From Ulva prolifera (taxonomy: Eukaryota; Chlorophyta; Ulvophyceae; Ulvales; Ulvaceae): a DNA stretch of 64,000 nt. Positions 1-10,960 of this stretch are shown here, piece after piece. The position numbers and the translations under genes are program-made. The notes below the pieces were generated by a model. It was given only the letters and a program-made list of their open reading frames with translations, was not told the DNA's origin and did not search any database. The stretch covers positions 10,496,985 to 10,560,984 of the forward strand of contig CM041196.1 of assembly GCA_023078555.1 (NCBI GenBank), read 5' to 3'. Every line of letters begins with the position of its first letter. Position 1 is the stretch's first letter.

Positions 1-1175
1 CAAAATTTATTCCTAAATTCTTTGTGGACTGCAGGTATCTCAGAACATGTTGCACGGCAGACCAATGTTCCTTCAGACTACTAGACATGTGCCGGGCCAG
101 GGCATGTGCCACATAGCTCAGGTCAGGTCGTGTCACTCCTACAATATACTGGATGCTTCCTACATCACTCATGAACCTGGAATGCTCAGCAGCACTGGCT
201 TTCTCCAGGTCAGGATGCTCTTTCGCAATCCTTAGTTGTTGCCGCGGCACTAAGGGAGTGGGAGATTTACGACAGTCAGACATACTGTATTTGTCCAGCA
301 GGTTCTGGATTTTAGTACGTTGTGTCATTGTGATTGTTTTGGCCTTTCGATCACGCGTGATCTCTGTGCCAAGTGCCCAAGACAGGTCACCATAAGTCTC
401 TACCTTCGAATTTTGTGAGAATGACAGTGATGATTTCCTGCAGCCCCGCGGAGCAACTGAAAATAAATAAGTCATCTACCCACAGAAAAATAAGACATCG
501 ACCAGTTGTTCTGATATAGAGTCCAGGATCACTTTGTGCGCACACAAATCCCAGTTCAGCCAAGACCTTTACTAGAGCTTTATGCCACTCGCGAGCGGCT
601 TGCTTCAGGCCATACAGAGTCTTACGCAATTTCCATACACGTGCTGTCCTGTCTGTAAAGTACGGGGGCTGTTCAACGAAAACCTCTTCCTCCAGGTCAC
701 CGTTAAGAAAAGCACACTGTATGTCTATATGCCTTATCTCCAAATCCTCCTGAGCAGCAATAGACAACAACACACGCAGTGTCGCGTAACTACCGACAGG
801 GGACCAGGTCTCAAAGAAATCAATTCCCTCTACCTGAGAAAAACCACGAGCTACATATCGTACCTTGTAACGCTGAATCTCGCCAGCGGGTCCGCGCTTG
901 ATCTTGAACACCCACTTGCCCGAGATAGCTTTCTTACCCGCAGGCAGATATCACAACATAAATGTCCCGTGCTCACCCAGTGCTTCCGCCTCCTCCTGCA
1001 TGGCACGCAGCCAAGCATCCCTGTCTGGACCCGCGAGTCCTTCCTTCATAGAAGGCAGATCAGGGTCGGAAGGCTTCTGCTTCCTGGCGGCAGCTACTCT
1101 GCGCGACCCACGACGCTGAGCATTCCGCTGCTCGCCAGACTCCACATGCTGAGGCTTCAGGCCTGCACAGGACAC
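1..1175 (-). pseudogene. pol: copia reverse transcriptase region (broken)
   Basis: This is the reverse transcriptase part of copia Pol, which copies element RNA into DNA inside virus-like particles. The frame 1175-951 holds the pre-RT block with DAWLRAMQEEAEAL. After one TGA the same frame continues at 911-387 with KWVFKIK, YKVRYVARGFSQ, the motif FETWSPV, and the catalytic LWVDDLFIF (two aspartates intact). A frameshift near 390 moves the reading into a frame that runs to base 1 and contains VGVTRPDLSYVAHALARHM, the conserved block after the RT palm. RNase H is not reached. At least one stop and one frameshift make it a pseudogene. Confidence 0.93.
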
Positions 1176-1234
1176 TCCACAGTCAGCCGCGGCTGATGTG
1201 TCCCGATCGCAAGCTGAAACATCAATAGCAGCTA

Positions 1235-2020
1235 CTACTGTCTCACTACTAGCACTTCAGAGCCCGCAGGCTCATGCATATGCACAGCTGCTACATCCGC
1301 AGCCAATGGAACATGGCGTCTGCGTACAAGAGGATTGATTTTTATGCGAGGCAAGGCGGCTGGAATGGCCCTCACCTCATCAGGCAGATCAACCCCGACA
1401 GCGGTTGAGGGGTCCGGGACCTCTCCCCCTAATTCGGACCCGGTCTCCACCTCATCTGGATCATCCTCCCAGAAGGGCCTCGGCGCCTCAGACCCTCGCA
1501 GGGGCTGAGCAACTGTCCCTGCGCCAGGTGCTGAGGCCGCAGCCGAATTACTTCCAGAACGGACCCGCTGAGCCTCCAGATGCTGATGGGCCGTAGCCTG
1601 TTCATCATCTGAGATGGTGTAGTCCATGCGCTGTTCATCGTCATCATCATAGATGCCAGGACCATCGTCGTCCTCATCCATGTCATCATCAGACGCACTG
1701 ACAGACCCTTGAACAGGAAACGCAGCTTCCACACCAGGGTCGTGCAATACAGCGTTGCGCGTATCAACATACTGCGTAGTGCGAGAGGGCACAGCGACAA
1801 GGTGGTGCACTTCACCACGCACACGAGGGGGGACATGGACGTCGGAATGCGCTGCAGCTCTGGAAGTCGCACGCGTGCGATGAAAAGCTACTCTGGCTAT
1901 GTCCGAGGTGGCCCGAGCAGGGTCACGCCGGATTATCTCCGCAGAGGAGCCAGCTCCAAATCGTGGAGAGTACACATCAGGTCTGGGTTCAGGGTCATCC
2001 TGCCGGAATGTCATTTCCAT
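1235..2020 (-). pseudogene. copia inter-domain linker, acidic
   Basis: This 261-codon open stretch lies between integrase and RT and is out of frame with the preceding integrase piece. It is low in conserved motifs, rich in Arg/Pro/Ala at the start and strongly acidic in the middle (SASDDDMDEDDDGPG and a second DDDDEQ run). Copia Pol proteins normally have a variable, often acidic linker between integrase and RT, so I assign it by position. No catalytic motif is visible. Confidence 0.6.
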
Positions 2021-3590
2021 GACAGGAACCCTACCATGACCAGGGGGGTGTGAAGCTGGTCACGCAAACGACGCAACACTCCCCCGTCATATGTATGATC
2101 GGCCACGAAAGGAGGGACATCATCATCAGTCACACGCTCACCCTCATTGTCCCCCTCGAAAGCAACCTTATAGGAGTTCGCAAACTCCGCAGGCTCTCTC
2201 TTGTCCACAACAGCAGACGCATCGTACTTTCGTACGTGGCGGATCATCTGATCCGCAGTGCACATGACCTGGCGCACAACAAAAACCCTACCCCCAGGAA
2301 CGTCTTGGGAGTACACACGCTGCATGCTGGGGCCCAGCCCGGCCCCGACCCAATATGCAAGAACCCCCCTCTAGGATAAGTTCTGCAGCTTGTCATCCCT
2401 TGGATATGCATATACCTCAACCCCCCACGGACGATGCTGCTGCAGCAAATCGTGGAACACCTCAACGGAGGTGTCCCCGAAAAAAGACATATAGGGAATG
2501 ATATCCCTGTCACATGACCTCACCAGAAACTCGTCTAGCTCTGTCGTCGCAAGCAACTGGTACTTGCGCTTTTCCTCGTCCCTCAACTTATCGCGCTCGG
2601 CCTTTTTCATGCGCTTCTTGCCCTTTTCGGCCTGTTCAGCCTGCTCCACATCCGCGGACGCGTTGACAGCATGCTGGACCTTAAGGGACTTGAGAATCCT
2701 TGCCAGTTTATCATGGTACAACGCCGAGCACGGCGTGAGATTGTGGCCATGGACAACACTGGCAAGACATTCGATCCACAGGAACAGGCAGGCCGCTCGC
2801 GAGCAGCACAACACGGAGTGCCTCAAAGGCGATTCCGATCCTCCGCTCGATCATGCCATTGCAGCGATGATCAGCTGTGGGGGTTGTGCAGTGAGTGATG
2901 CCGCGACGCCGGAGGTAGATCAATAAGGCCTCGACCATGAACTCTCCCCCTTTGTCGGTGTGTAGGATGCGCACACCCGGTTCACCTGGCTTCACCACAA
3001 TCACCCGAATGCGTTCAATAATACAAGAGATCATGGCCGCAGCCTCACTCTATTTACGCAGACCTCTATTTACGCAGACCGACCACGAAAGTATAACGGG
3101 TAAAGGCACACATCACAAACAAAACATATTTCACACCACCAATTCCCACTGGAGCGACAGGACCAGCTAAGTCGGCATGCAGTTGCTCGCCAGGATGCTT
3201 GGCCTGGTTCACGAGCTCACGATCATTGGCAGAGAAGTTACCCGCAGGTACCTTGCCAATTCTGCAGCCATGACAACGATTCCCCATTGGCTCGGAATCA
3301 ACTTTCAGACGTAAATCACCATAAAAATCAGCTTTGGCTTGCATACGCTTCAGGACCCACGTGGACTGATGAAAAGACAAATGCGCAAGAAAGGCAGGTT
3401 CCAGCAAGTATGCATCATGTGGGACCTCGGCCCCACCAGCATTGGGTCGCTGTAGGTCAATAGCCGCAGCTGCCACATGATGCCACTGCTGTTGATCCTC
3501 ACTAACTGAAGTCGGACTGCTCTGGTTAGACCAGACTACCCCCCTATGGACAGGCGCACCCACAAGGATAGGCTTGGTGTCTACTGCCAT
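2011..3590 (-). pseudogene. pol: copia integrase with GAG-pre-integrase domain (broken)
   Basis: The frame 3590-3066 carries the pre-integrase zinc-binding region ending CHGCRIGK and the start of the catalytic core at LHADLAGPV (first Asp). The frame 3034-2711 resumes the core with ILHTDKGGEF (second Asp) and NGMIERRI (catalytic Glu). The frame 2826-2371 continues with the core C-terminal side (NLTPCSALYHDKL), and after a TAG the same frame runs 2325-2011. D,D and E can all be found, but in different frames. One break is caused by an exact 16-base tandem duplication at 3048-3063/3064-3079. Confidence 0.9.
3048..3079. repeat. 16-bp exact tandem duplication in integrase
   Basis: CTCTATTTACGCAGAC occurs twice head to tail (3048-3063 and 3064-3079). 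Because 16 is not a multiple of three it shifts the integrase frame between the first catalytic Asp segment and the second. It is a clear inactivating lesion. Confidence 0.85.
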
Positions 3591-3632
3591 TTTGAACGCG
3601 AAAACATGATGACCATCAACATCAAGTTCCTG

Positions 3633-4079
3633 TTACTTGACATCATCCTCAATATCCGTAGCCATATCACCCAAACCAGGGACATACATCACACTTCTAC
3701 GCGCATCCAAAAACATTTGTTCATGCCTAAGACCCATTGTGCTAAGCAGGTTGTACGGACATTCAGGCGCATAGGAAACATCAGGGATCTCCAATGGATG
3801 CTTGTTCCCATGCTTGTCAACATAAGTACCCAGGTTCACCTGAATGGTTTCCCTACCCATAATAGAGAGCTGGCCTGGTCCCGCAAGATTGGCAGTTCTC
3901 TGACACGGACCGTACTCAGTGAACATTTCACGATTACCCACTATGTGCATGTCCGAACCACTATCAACAATAATGTTCCAAGGCAAAGATGCGTCTGGTT
4001 GCGGATACTTTTCAGGCATCTCCACAGCACAAACAGCTTTGGCCGCAGCCTGATTGCGTTGGGGGCAGTTCGCACGCAA
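3633..4079 (-). pseudogene. pol: copia aspartic protease and zinc-knuckle remnant
   Basis: The frame contains the active-site motif IIVDSGSDMHIVG and the flap-side region LNLGTY...LEIPDVSYAPECPYNLLS, both typical of the copia aspartic protease that cuts the Gag-Pol polyprotein. Just upstream the residues KKKGHLRANCPQ are the second half of a Gag zinc knuckle. The first two cysteines are not present in this frame. The frame ends at TAA 3633-3635 and reopens in the same frame at 3590. A frameshift near 4100 separates it from the rest of gag. Confidence 0.9.
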
Positions 4080-5104
4080 ATGTCCTTTCTTCTTGCTGAA
4101 GAACAGGTCCTGGTCTCCTCGCGAGGAGCTTGGCCGCCTGAGAGAGCAGCGACCACAGGACCGTCACCACGGGGTTGCTTTCGCCAGCCTTGGCCAGGTT
4201 TGCCCGCGGGCGCCCCAGACCTAGCCTGCAGCTGTCGCTGTTGTTTGAGCAAGTCAGCGTGCTCAGTCAAACGCGATATGATTACATGAGGGGAGGAGTG
4301 TTGGACTTCGCCGCGCACAGCGTTGAACTCCTCCCCCACTTCTAACAATTTCAAACGGAGTCATCGCTGGCCCACATCAGCACCTAGTGCCTCCAGTTGA
4401 GTGTAAACACTCATCACATCACCACAATATGTCGCAACATCTCTATTGTTTTGTGATAAAGAATTAAACCGACTCCACAGTCTGTGGATTTCGGCTTCGG
4501 TGCTAGGCCTATACTTAGCAGTCAGATAGGCCAATGCTTCACACAGGTGTGACATGCGATAGACAGTCGTCCTATCCGCGTCAGGCAAAGAAATCAGGAC
4601 CTGTGTCCTCGCCCTAGCATGAACACGCTGTTCGTCCGCAGACGGCGCGTGCTGCAACAAATGGTCTAACTCGAATTGGCCTAACCACAAAAAGACTTTC
4701 TGCTCGTACGCAACAAAGCTTTCGGTCTTAAAATTCCATTCAGGCAATTTCCCTTTAGTCAAATCAGGCTCGCTACGTCCCCGAGATGCACGCAGCGCTT
4801 CGGTCAACGTCTCGAGCGTGATGTATGACTCAGTGTGACCGTGATCGTCAACAACATGAGAGGAAAAAGGCATCTGCTGGCTCTGCCCAGTGTGGGAAGA
4901 GGGACGTGGTCGGATAACTCGTCCGCCACGAAGTAGCATGCCGTCGGGCTGTTCCTCGTCAGGGAGCTGCTGGTCAGCGTCCCTGTCGACTAATGGCTGC
5001 TGATCAGCCTCGTCCTGCCTCTCCTCGCGAGGAGAGTTGGCGTTAGAACGATCGAGATAAGACATCCTGCAGTAGGACCGACGGTTGTTTGTCGCGCGCA
5101 ACAA
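4080..5104 (-). pseudogene. gag: copia gag (broken)
   Basis: The 247-codon frame 5104-4361 begins about 250 bases downstream of the LTR/PBS. It contains the helical Gag core, with FVAYEQKVFLWLGQFELDHLL followed by LPDADRTTVYRMSHLCEALAYL and LWSRFNSLSQNNRDVATYCG. A single TGA (4361-4363) interrupts it, and the same frame continues from 4354 with LTEHADLLKQQRQLQARSG towards the basic nucleic-acid-binding tail. Gag builds the virus-like particle. The interruption and the frameshift before the zinc knuckle mean no full Gag can be made. Confidence 0.85.
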
Positions 5105-5358
5105 CTAACCGATGGGACGGCTCGCGAGCCTACAGGTTGACAAAATTAAGCAAACGCGTTCGCTTTTCTCAGCGCTGATCGTTAAAACAAGCTTTCTCGA
5201 ATTGTGTCTAACAACAATATGCTACGAGACAGCTGAATGATGCCTGCGCTTATGACCGCGGTCTGAGCGCCGGCAGAGCAGTTGAATGCCTGCCGTGTCT
5301 GCGCACAGAATTTGGCCAAGGGCTTCCTGAACAAGACCATAAACAGACATAACGCTAA

Positions 5359-5373
5359 CATTCATCGATACCA
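5359..5373 (-). promoter_or_regulatory. copia primer-binding site
   Basis: Immediately inside the LTR end the minus strand reads TGGTATCGATGAATG. TGGTATC is the usual start of a primer-binding site complementary to the 3' end of initiator methionine tRNA. Its position directly after an LTR ending TGACA is as expected. Confidence 0.7.
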
Positions 5374-5726
5374 TGTCAGAAACCGTTGCAGCTTATCAAG
5401 TCAGACGCGCAGTCTCAGTTCAGGTCACATCAGGTCAGCCAGCGTTCCATACATGCTGCGCACAGAGGTAGAACCGAGGAACGCTTCAGAGGGAGATGAG
5501 TGCTAATACCGTGAAACAGTAAAGAGAATGGTTACAGATCACAGTGTGCACATCCTTTTATGCACACTGAACACTCAAGGTTACGGCGGGAAACCCTCAC
5601 AGGATCTCCCTCACTACATCGAGACAATCCCGGCTGGCGGCTTACCCCTACACTGGATCCGCGGATCGTCCGTGCATGGGTGCACCTGTCACCACAGTGC
5701 TGCCCGCAGGCGCATGCATTATGACA
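5374..5726 (-). repeat. 5' LTR of the copia element (353 bp)
   Basis: On the minus strand the segment begins TGTCA and ends TGACA, a 5-bp inverted repeat of the TG...CA type, and is followed at once by a PBS. A second, shortened copy of the same sequence lies at 8458-8797. The two share long near-identical blocks, e.g. the segments around 5527-5715 and 8598-8790. The paired 3' LTR is outside the window, so the target duplication cannot be tested. Confidence 0.85.
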
Positions 5727-5736
5727 CCCCTCTCGC

Positions 5737-6009
5737 TTGCCTTCATTAAAAGCTGGCGATCTTGTGACTATTTCAAGTGAGCATCTCCCAAGAGATGTAT
5801 TGCATTGTAAATACCAATCCCGTTTCATAGGACCTATTAGGATTGTTTCGACCCCAAAGGCTCATGTTCACATCGTTAATTATGGTGTTAATTTTCCCAA
5901 TGGTGGTTCTTTAGTCAGTTCTGCTCTGCGGCGACACTATGTTGTGAAAGTGCCTCGTAGCACCCAAGGCATGTGTACATGCATGTATGAGGATGCACGC
6001 GTAGAATAA
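5737..6009 (+). pseudogene. gypsy integrase C-terminal (GPF/Y) remnant
   Basis: The 90-codon frame reads LKAGDLVTISSEHL, then KYQSRFIGPIRIV, then a strand-rich stretch. This matches the C-terminal domain of Ty3/gypsy integrase, where a GDLV block precedes a GPF/Y-type motif. The plus-strand gypsy at 39211-40002 has the same order (VGDLVLL, then WLGPCKIL). Nothing of the rest of Pol lies beside it, so it is a scrap. It abuts the right edge of the copia LTR, suggesting the copia inserted in or next to an older gypsy copy. Confidence 0.7.
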
Positions 6010-7447
6010 CATGCGGCAGATTCCAATCCGCGAGTGAAAAGACCCATTCGACCGCGATTTAGAGATTGAACAAGAGCTTGGTCAGGTATCTCAGATACTT
6101 TCCATGCATGTGTGATCTTTCCATGCATGTGTGATCCTGGATCTCAGGCGTCATGTGCTAAGTACTCCGCGCACATACTTCACACTTCGCTCAACTAAAC
6201 ATACGATATGACGATTCCACTTGCGCTTGCATTCGATTAAGTATCGATCTGGGATCACACATGCGTTGTTAGTATCCTCGCATGACAATTGGCCATGATC
6301 TTGTTCGACATGTAAACAGCGCTCCAGTTTGTCTTCTAACCGGTGGGCTGTTCACTGTCACATGTCACCCTGTGCGTGCATCCTCCCGTGAACATGCCTT
6401 GGGCGCTACAAGTCACTTTCACAGCAATGTCTAGTTTTCCTCAACCCCACGCCGACATACAAAATATGACTTTTCGAAAGATGGAACCTACAACCGACCA
6501 CCATAGACTCTCGTAGCGCGCGCACCGTGCGTGAGGTCGCCCGCCTGCCAAGGGACGATCAATATTCAACTAAAATATCAGGCTTGATAGTTTGGAATCT
6601 ACCTACGATGTCGGGCTCACCGAGAAAGCGCTCCATACGGACCTATGCGTAGCATTTGTCAACCACTTAGTGGGATGCAAAGCCGTTACCTGTGGAGCAT
6701 TCAAGTCGTACGCCAGCTATTCACAGATCAAGGGAAAACTGTACTGCAGTGAGGCAATACAAGCACCAGACTGTAAGAGAATGGTTACAACAGACTTGGA
6801 GGCACATGACTATATGCCTCCGATGATTCAAGTCTACGGCGGTCATAATCACACTGACCGCACAAAATCCTCGCGTGGATTGTCCTCATGCATATGATCA
6901 TGCTTAAATCTTTGTCAGTGAACGTAGCAAGAGTTGGGCTTGTCGCCACTACACTCATGAGCGTACTTGCACATCATGCAATGTGTCCCATGACGGACCT
7001 CATTTATGACGGATGCATCGCACGCAACTATCTGTCAGTCCTCCAATTAATTACGCATACATGATTCGCACTCTTCACACACGAATGTATCACCTGGGCG
7101 GACATGTTTTCCGCCACCGCCGGCTCGCATGCGGTACATTTATGACATGTACATGCTCATGTCAATGGAGATTTGGCTGATTGATTCAAAAAATTGTGTA
7201 CATACACATGCCAATCCGATGAACCTGAGTCACAAATGACGTGAAATGATAGCATCGACGATCACTTTGTTTCAATATCTCATGATTGCAAGCATTGAAC
7301 ATACTTTTTTGTACATTGCTCCGGGAGCGCGGATTCAACATAGGGTTCACTGATGCACGACGCGAATTTCGTTGCCATGGACTATTTACAAAGTTGATTG
7401 TGCACTAGCCGGATGCTTCTCCAATGTAGTCCGTGCATGACTCGCCT
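6010..7447. other. no gene recognised
   Basis: This stretch has no convincing coding frame. The 101-codon plus-strand ORF at 6592-6897 matches nothing I know. A 19-base direct duplication built on CCATGCATGTGTGATC occurs at about 6099-6136. It is probably degraded intergenic or transposon sequence. Confidence 0.5.
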
Positions 7448-8456
7448 TTATACAATCATCACCCTTGCTAGATGTACATGGTGAAGCCTGCTATCTACCT
7501 CACCAATATGAAGGGGGGGCATGAACATGAGGCGCACGGAAAGAAACAGAGAGAGCCATGTAACAACATACAACGGAGCAACTACCGTGTGTGATGAGTG
7601 ACCCAAACGCCTTTGCTGCAATTCAGATTTTGCATCCACAGCAATGGCATGCACATAAAATGAATCACTTGCATCAGGCGCATTTGTAACCTCCAAATAC
7701 TGTCTCGGTGTTACATCAGTTGTCTCAGATGTAGTGACGACAACTCTCGTCAATTCGGCATGAAGCATACGAATGCATTTTGCTCGCGTACTTATTATAA
7801 TGGTAATTTGTAAGCCGTTCAATTGCTAAGCAAAAGCTACAAAAGCTAGCGATACAATAAAAAGCAAGGGATTTCAAACATACGAAATCGCTGCAGACAA
7901 AACTTGCACGGTAGAGCTTGTTGTTCACCTCATGTAGTTTGACACAATCATGAGTGTTCTTCTGTGCAACATGCACGCCATCAGAATTGAAAATGAATTC
8001 ATAGCCATTCCTAGCGACTGCCCGATGAATCCAAATCACATTCACACCAGCCATGTCTGGCACATACATCACATGGTGGAGCACGATTTGCATGCCTCCC
8101 ATGCTGAATTCACAGGTGCACATGCCAGTAAGTCGCATACTGCCACCCACACCATGCACATACACCTTCTGATGGTCCAAATCGTGGACCAGTGTGCCTA
8201 GCCTGATCAAAGACTTGTTAGACACGATGTGTGCCTGTGACCCAGTGTCAAGGATGACATCAATGCCAGCTGAGTCTTGGGCCGCAGCTTGTAGGTGCAC
8301 CGCGGCGTAACCACACATGTCAGGCGCATCATACTTGGGGTTGGGGCTGTGAGCAAGATGATACTCAATGCTTGGCACCTTTGTAGCATCTGTCTTCGCA
8401 TCACTGGTCGAGTCATCATCATCTTTTGTCAGATCAATTGACAGAAATGCTACATC
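7448..8456 (-). pseudogene. pol: second copia fragment: protease and GAG-pre-integrase
   Basis: In the minus frame starting upstream of 8378 I read DVILDTGSQAHIV (protease active site, DTGS), then VHGVGGSMRL and HHVMYVPDMAGVNVI. This is the protease C-terminal half and its junction to integrase. The neighbouring frame at 7822-7448 has LQQRRLGHSSHTVVAPL, the HxxLGH-type pre-integrase motif. Integrase core and RT are absent, so the element is truncated near 7.5 kb. Its sequence differs from the copia at 1-5726, so it is a separate family or lineage. Confidence 0.8.
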
Positions 8457-8797
8457 TTGTCAGGTCAGACGCGCAGTCTCAGTTCAGGTCAGGTCAGGAA
8501 AAAAAAAAAAAAGGCCAGTGTTCCATACCTACTGCGCACAGAGGTAGAACCGTGGAACACTAAGGGGAAGATGCTAATACCGTGAAACAGTAAGAAGAAT
8601 GGTTACAGATCTCAGTGTGCACATGCTTATATGCACACTGAACACTCAAGGTTACGGCGGGAAACCCTCGCACGATCTCTCTCACTACATCGAGACAATC
8701 ACGGCTGGCGGCTTACCCCTGCACTGGATCCGCGGATCGTCCGTGCATGGGTGCACCTGTCACCACACTGCTGCCCGCAGGCTCATGCATTGTGACA
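8457..8797 (-). repeat. LTR copy (solo-LTR-like) inserted in the second copia
   Basis: This segment is a shortened copy of the LTR at 5374-5726, starting TGTCA (8458) and ending TGACA (8797) on the plus strand, with a 14-A run near 8500. ACATC occurs at 8452-8456 and again at 8795-8799. If those are the target duplication, removing one copy plus the insert rejoins the minus-strand codons E-V-I-D-V with A-F-L-S-I-D in frame. The exact border is uncertain by 2-3 bases because the right ACATC overlaps the LTR terminus. Confidence 0.7.
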
Positions 8798-8799
8798 TC

Positions 8800-9570
8800 A
8801 ATGACTTCCATCGCCTCAGCCCGTGCCTCCTCCTCGTGTGCTAGCATGTCCCATGACGTGCCAGATCCATCCGATCGCGGTGGAGAGTTTTCTCAGAGTC
8901 CTCTGTTTCCGGGCAACTCTTTGTAGGGCTTTGTACCAAGTCTTCGATCCACGACGTCTCCCCAGAGAGGCGCGCCAATGCATGTAGGCATTGTAAACCA
9001 AACGCTTTCGCGATTTGTATAACCACAGATTCAGACACGAACTGCACATATTAGACTCGTGTGTAGATGATCCTGAGCAGTGACACGAGAGTAACACTTG
9101 TCCACTTCTCTTGCCAATCAGCCTTACACACAGAACAGCAGCGCTCTTGGTCTTGGAGACATGAAGGTACCATTGAATTACATCTGGGCATTGAGAGGGC
9201 ATGCCGACACAAGGGACCTCAGGCAACATCAACGCAGGGGCGACAATTGGAGCAATCGCTGTGGGGGCATGGAATTCGCCTTCAGAGTCCTGCCCCCTCA
9301 AACGTTTCCCGCCCTGCTGGAAGTTCCAGCACCGGCATCATCAGGCGCTGCTGCTATACTCTTCTGTTTTTGGATAGCATGCAACATACGTGAGCCATGT
9401 GTCCGAAAACGTAGCATCGCCATCGCCTCGGACATGCCTGGAAGAATTCCTTCGACAATCTCATATGTGTCTGGTTGATGGTCAATCAGCTCGTCAACTA
9501 TCGAGTTCCATGACTCCACGAATTCTTTCAACTTCTTACCTGAACTCAGTCCCTGCACATCCGTAATCAT
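8800..9570 (-). pseudogene. gag: second copia fragment: gag
   Basis: The frame 9570-9298 contains KLKEFVESWNSIVDELID and YEIVEGILPGMSEAMAMLRF, the helical pattern of a copia Gag core. Downstream, in another frame, ICGYTNRESVWFTM resembles a decayed zinc knuckle, and an acidic stretch HEEEARAEAMEVIDV leads to the protease region beyond the inserted LTR. Several frame changes and stops are needed, so it is a pseudogene. Confidence 0.6.
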
Positions 9571-10345
9571 TGACTTGTGATTGTATCATCCACAGAGTCG
9601 CTACCTCACCAACATGCAAAGTACACAACGGCACTGCATGGACACAACTGCAGTGCAAATGCAACTAGATCCTCACCTCTATCACATATGTCGCTGCTCC
9701 CGGTGTACATGTGACTTCTTCCAGGCGAACGTACTTCTGGCTGGCCAGAAGGGGGTGTGCGCCGTATCCTTGCTTCAGTGCCAACAGAACAATGTCATCC
9801 TCTGTTGCAGGCCGAGTAGCACCCTGAAGTGCCGGTGGTCTTGCTACGTCAACGCCCGGTCGTGGTGGAGTTGGTCGCAGTGGCAATGTGTTTATGACTC
9901 AGCCCAACATGGATCTGTCTCTTGTTGGATGCATCTTCGTGTCGTAGCCCCTCCTGGAATGAATCATCATCAAGCTCTGTGTCATGATCCTCGACCTGCG
10001 TCATGGACCTCATGCTCCGTGTCCTGATAAATATCAACATTGCCCTCTGAATCAGAGAATTACAGAGCTCAGTTACTGTCACAGAGCTCATGACAGTAAC
10101 GTTGTCGCGCTTTCCTGTCACATTTGCCAGCTATTGGAGCTCGCTCTTTGCAACTGCTAAGCCAAATGTCTTGGCATCTTTGATGCCCGTACCACGGCCG
10201 CGAAGGTTACCATGTGTGAGAAGGCCACCGGACTCCAAGGTTCCCTGATAGATGTAGGTGATGGCATCCTGGGGCTCTTAATTTCTCAATTGGATCTACT
10301 ATCCTTCTGCAATTGATGATCTATTCTAGCGTTGGCATTACAGCA
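9571..10345. other. no clear gene; possible remnants of copia leader or gag
   Basis: Two minus-strand open stretches (10121-9849 and 9886-9665) lie upstream of the second copia gag but carry no motif I recognise. They could be the N-terminus of its Gag or unrelated sequence. Confidence 0.4.
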
Positions 10346-10723
10346 CTACATACACATGCCAATGTGGTATTTCTGCTTGCCAGGGACTACTGTGCCGGAG
10401 TGATATTTCAAAATATTACACGCTTCATCCACTGCGGATTGTGTGTGTTGTTTCAAGAACGGCGTGATGGATGAGGATTCAAATATCCGTGCAGGAATGA
10501 CAAGGGTGATTTTGTGGCTGTGCATGTCAATAGTATGAATGTGTCTAATGGCCACTTGGGCCTCGTCACTACATGGCACAGTGACGGTAATGTTATGTAT
10601 GAGCTTGTGCAGATCAAACAATGACTCACCTTTTGATTGGAGGTTTGAATCAAAGTGTGACTCTGCGTGTGAACAAAGTGCTGGTGCCAAGGCATGTGGC
10701 CCTACCGCCCACTGTGCGCACAT
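10346..10723 (-). pseudogene. gypsy pre-protease module (minus copy)
   Basis: The frame contains SLFDLHKLIHNITVTVPCSD, EAQVAIRHIHTIDMH and VVPGKQKYHIG. It aligns throughout with the first 100 residues of the plus-strand gypsy ORF at 34945 ([45 protein letters not shown]). It is in the same frame as the large gag upstream (13033-10961), separated from it by three in-frame stops. The homology ends here. The aspartic protease that follows in the plus-strand element is missing, so the copy is truncated at about 10.34 kb. Confidence 0.8.
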
Positions 10724-10960
10724 TATGGACGGTTTGCCTGCCTCTCAACGGATGTGTGTAGGTGTGTTGTCATTAGGTGCATGTGATTGCTTAGGCTTGA
10801 AGATGCCTTTGCGATTGGGTTCATGCTAGTCACGCTTTCTGGCTTGTTTGGCGTCCTGTCTGGCTAATGGGATATACCCCGTTGGAATGGGTGTGGACCA
10901 ACGAGTACTGTTGAACTCGTCGGTGAAGAATGTCGCTACAATCTCGGGTGGAATGATGCG

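Larger units (their letters stand above)
1..5726 (-). mobile_element. Ty1/copia LTR retrotransposon, decayed, 3' end outside window
   Basis: Reading down the minus strand from 5726 the order is LTR, primer-binding site, gag, protease, integrase, reverse transcriptase. Integrase before RT is the diagnostic copia order. The coding frame is broken by in-frame stops at 4361-4363 (TGA), 3633-3635 (TAA), 2371-2373 (TAG) and 951-953 (TGA). Frameshifts lie near 4100, 3050, 2800, 2015, 1200 and 390. The RNase H domain and 3' LTR should lie left of base 1. The copy cannot be autonomous as read. All three stop codons occur as interruptions, which indicates ordinary decay rather than a changed genetic code. 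Confidence 0.93.

Noticed and set aside
6767-6790. Third copy of the copia LTR (GAGAATGGTTACA)
   Set aside because: Only about 15-20 bases match; the flanks do not extend the similarity.
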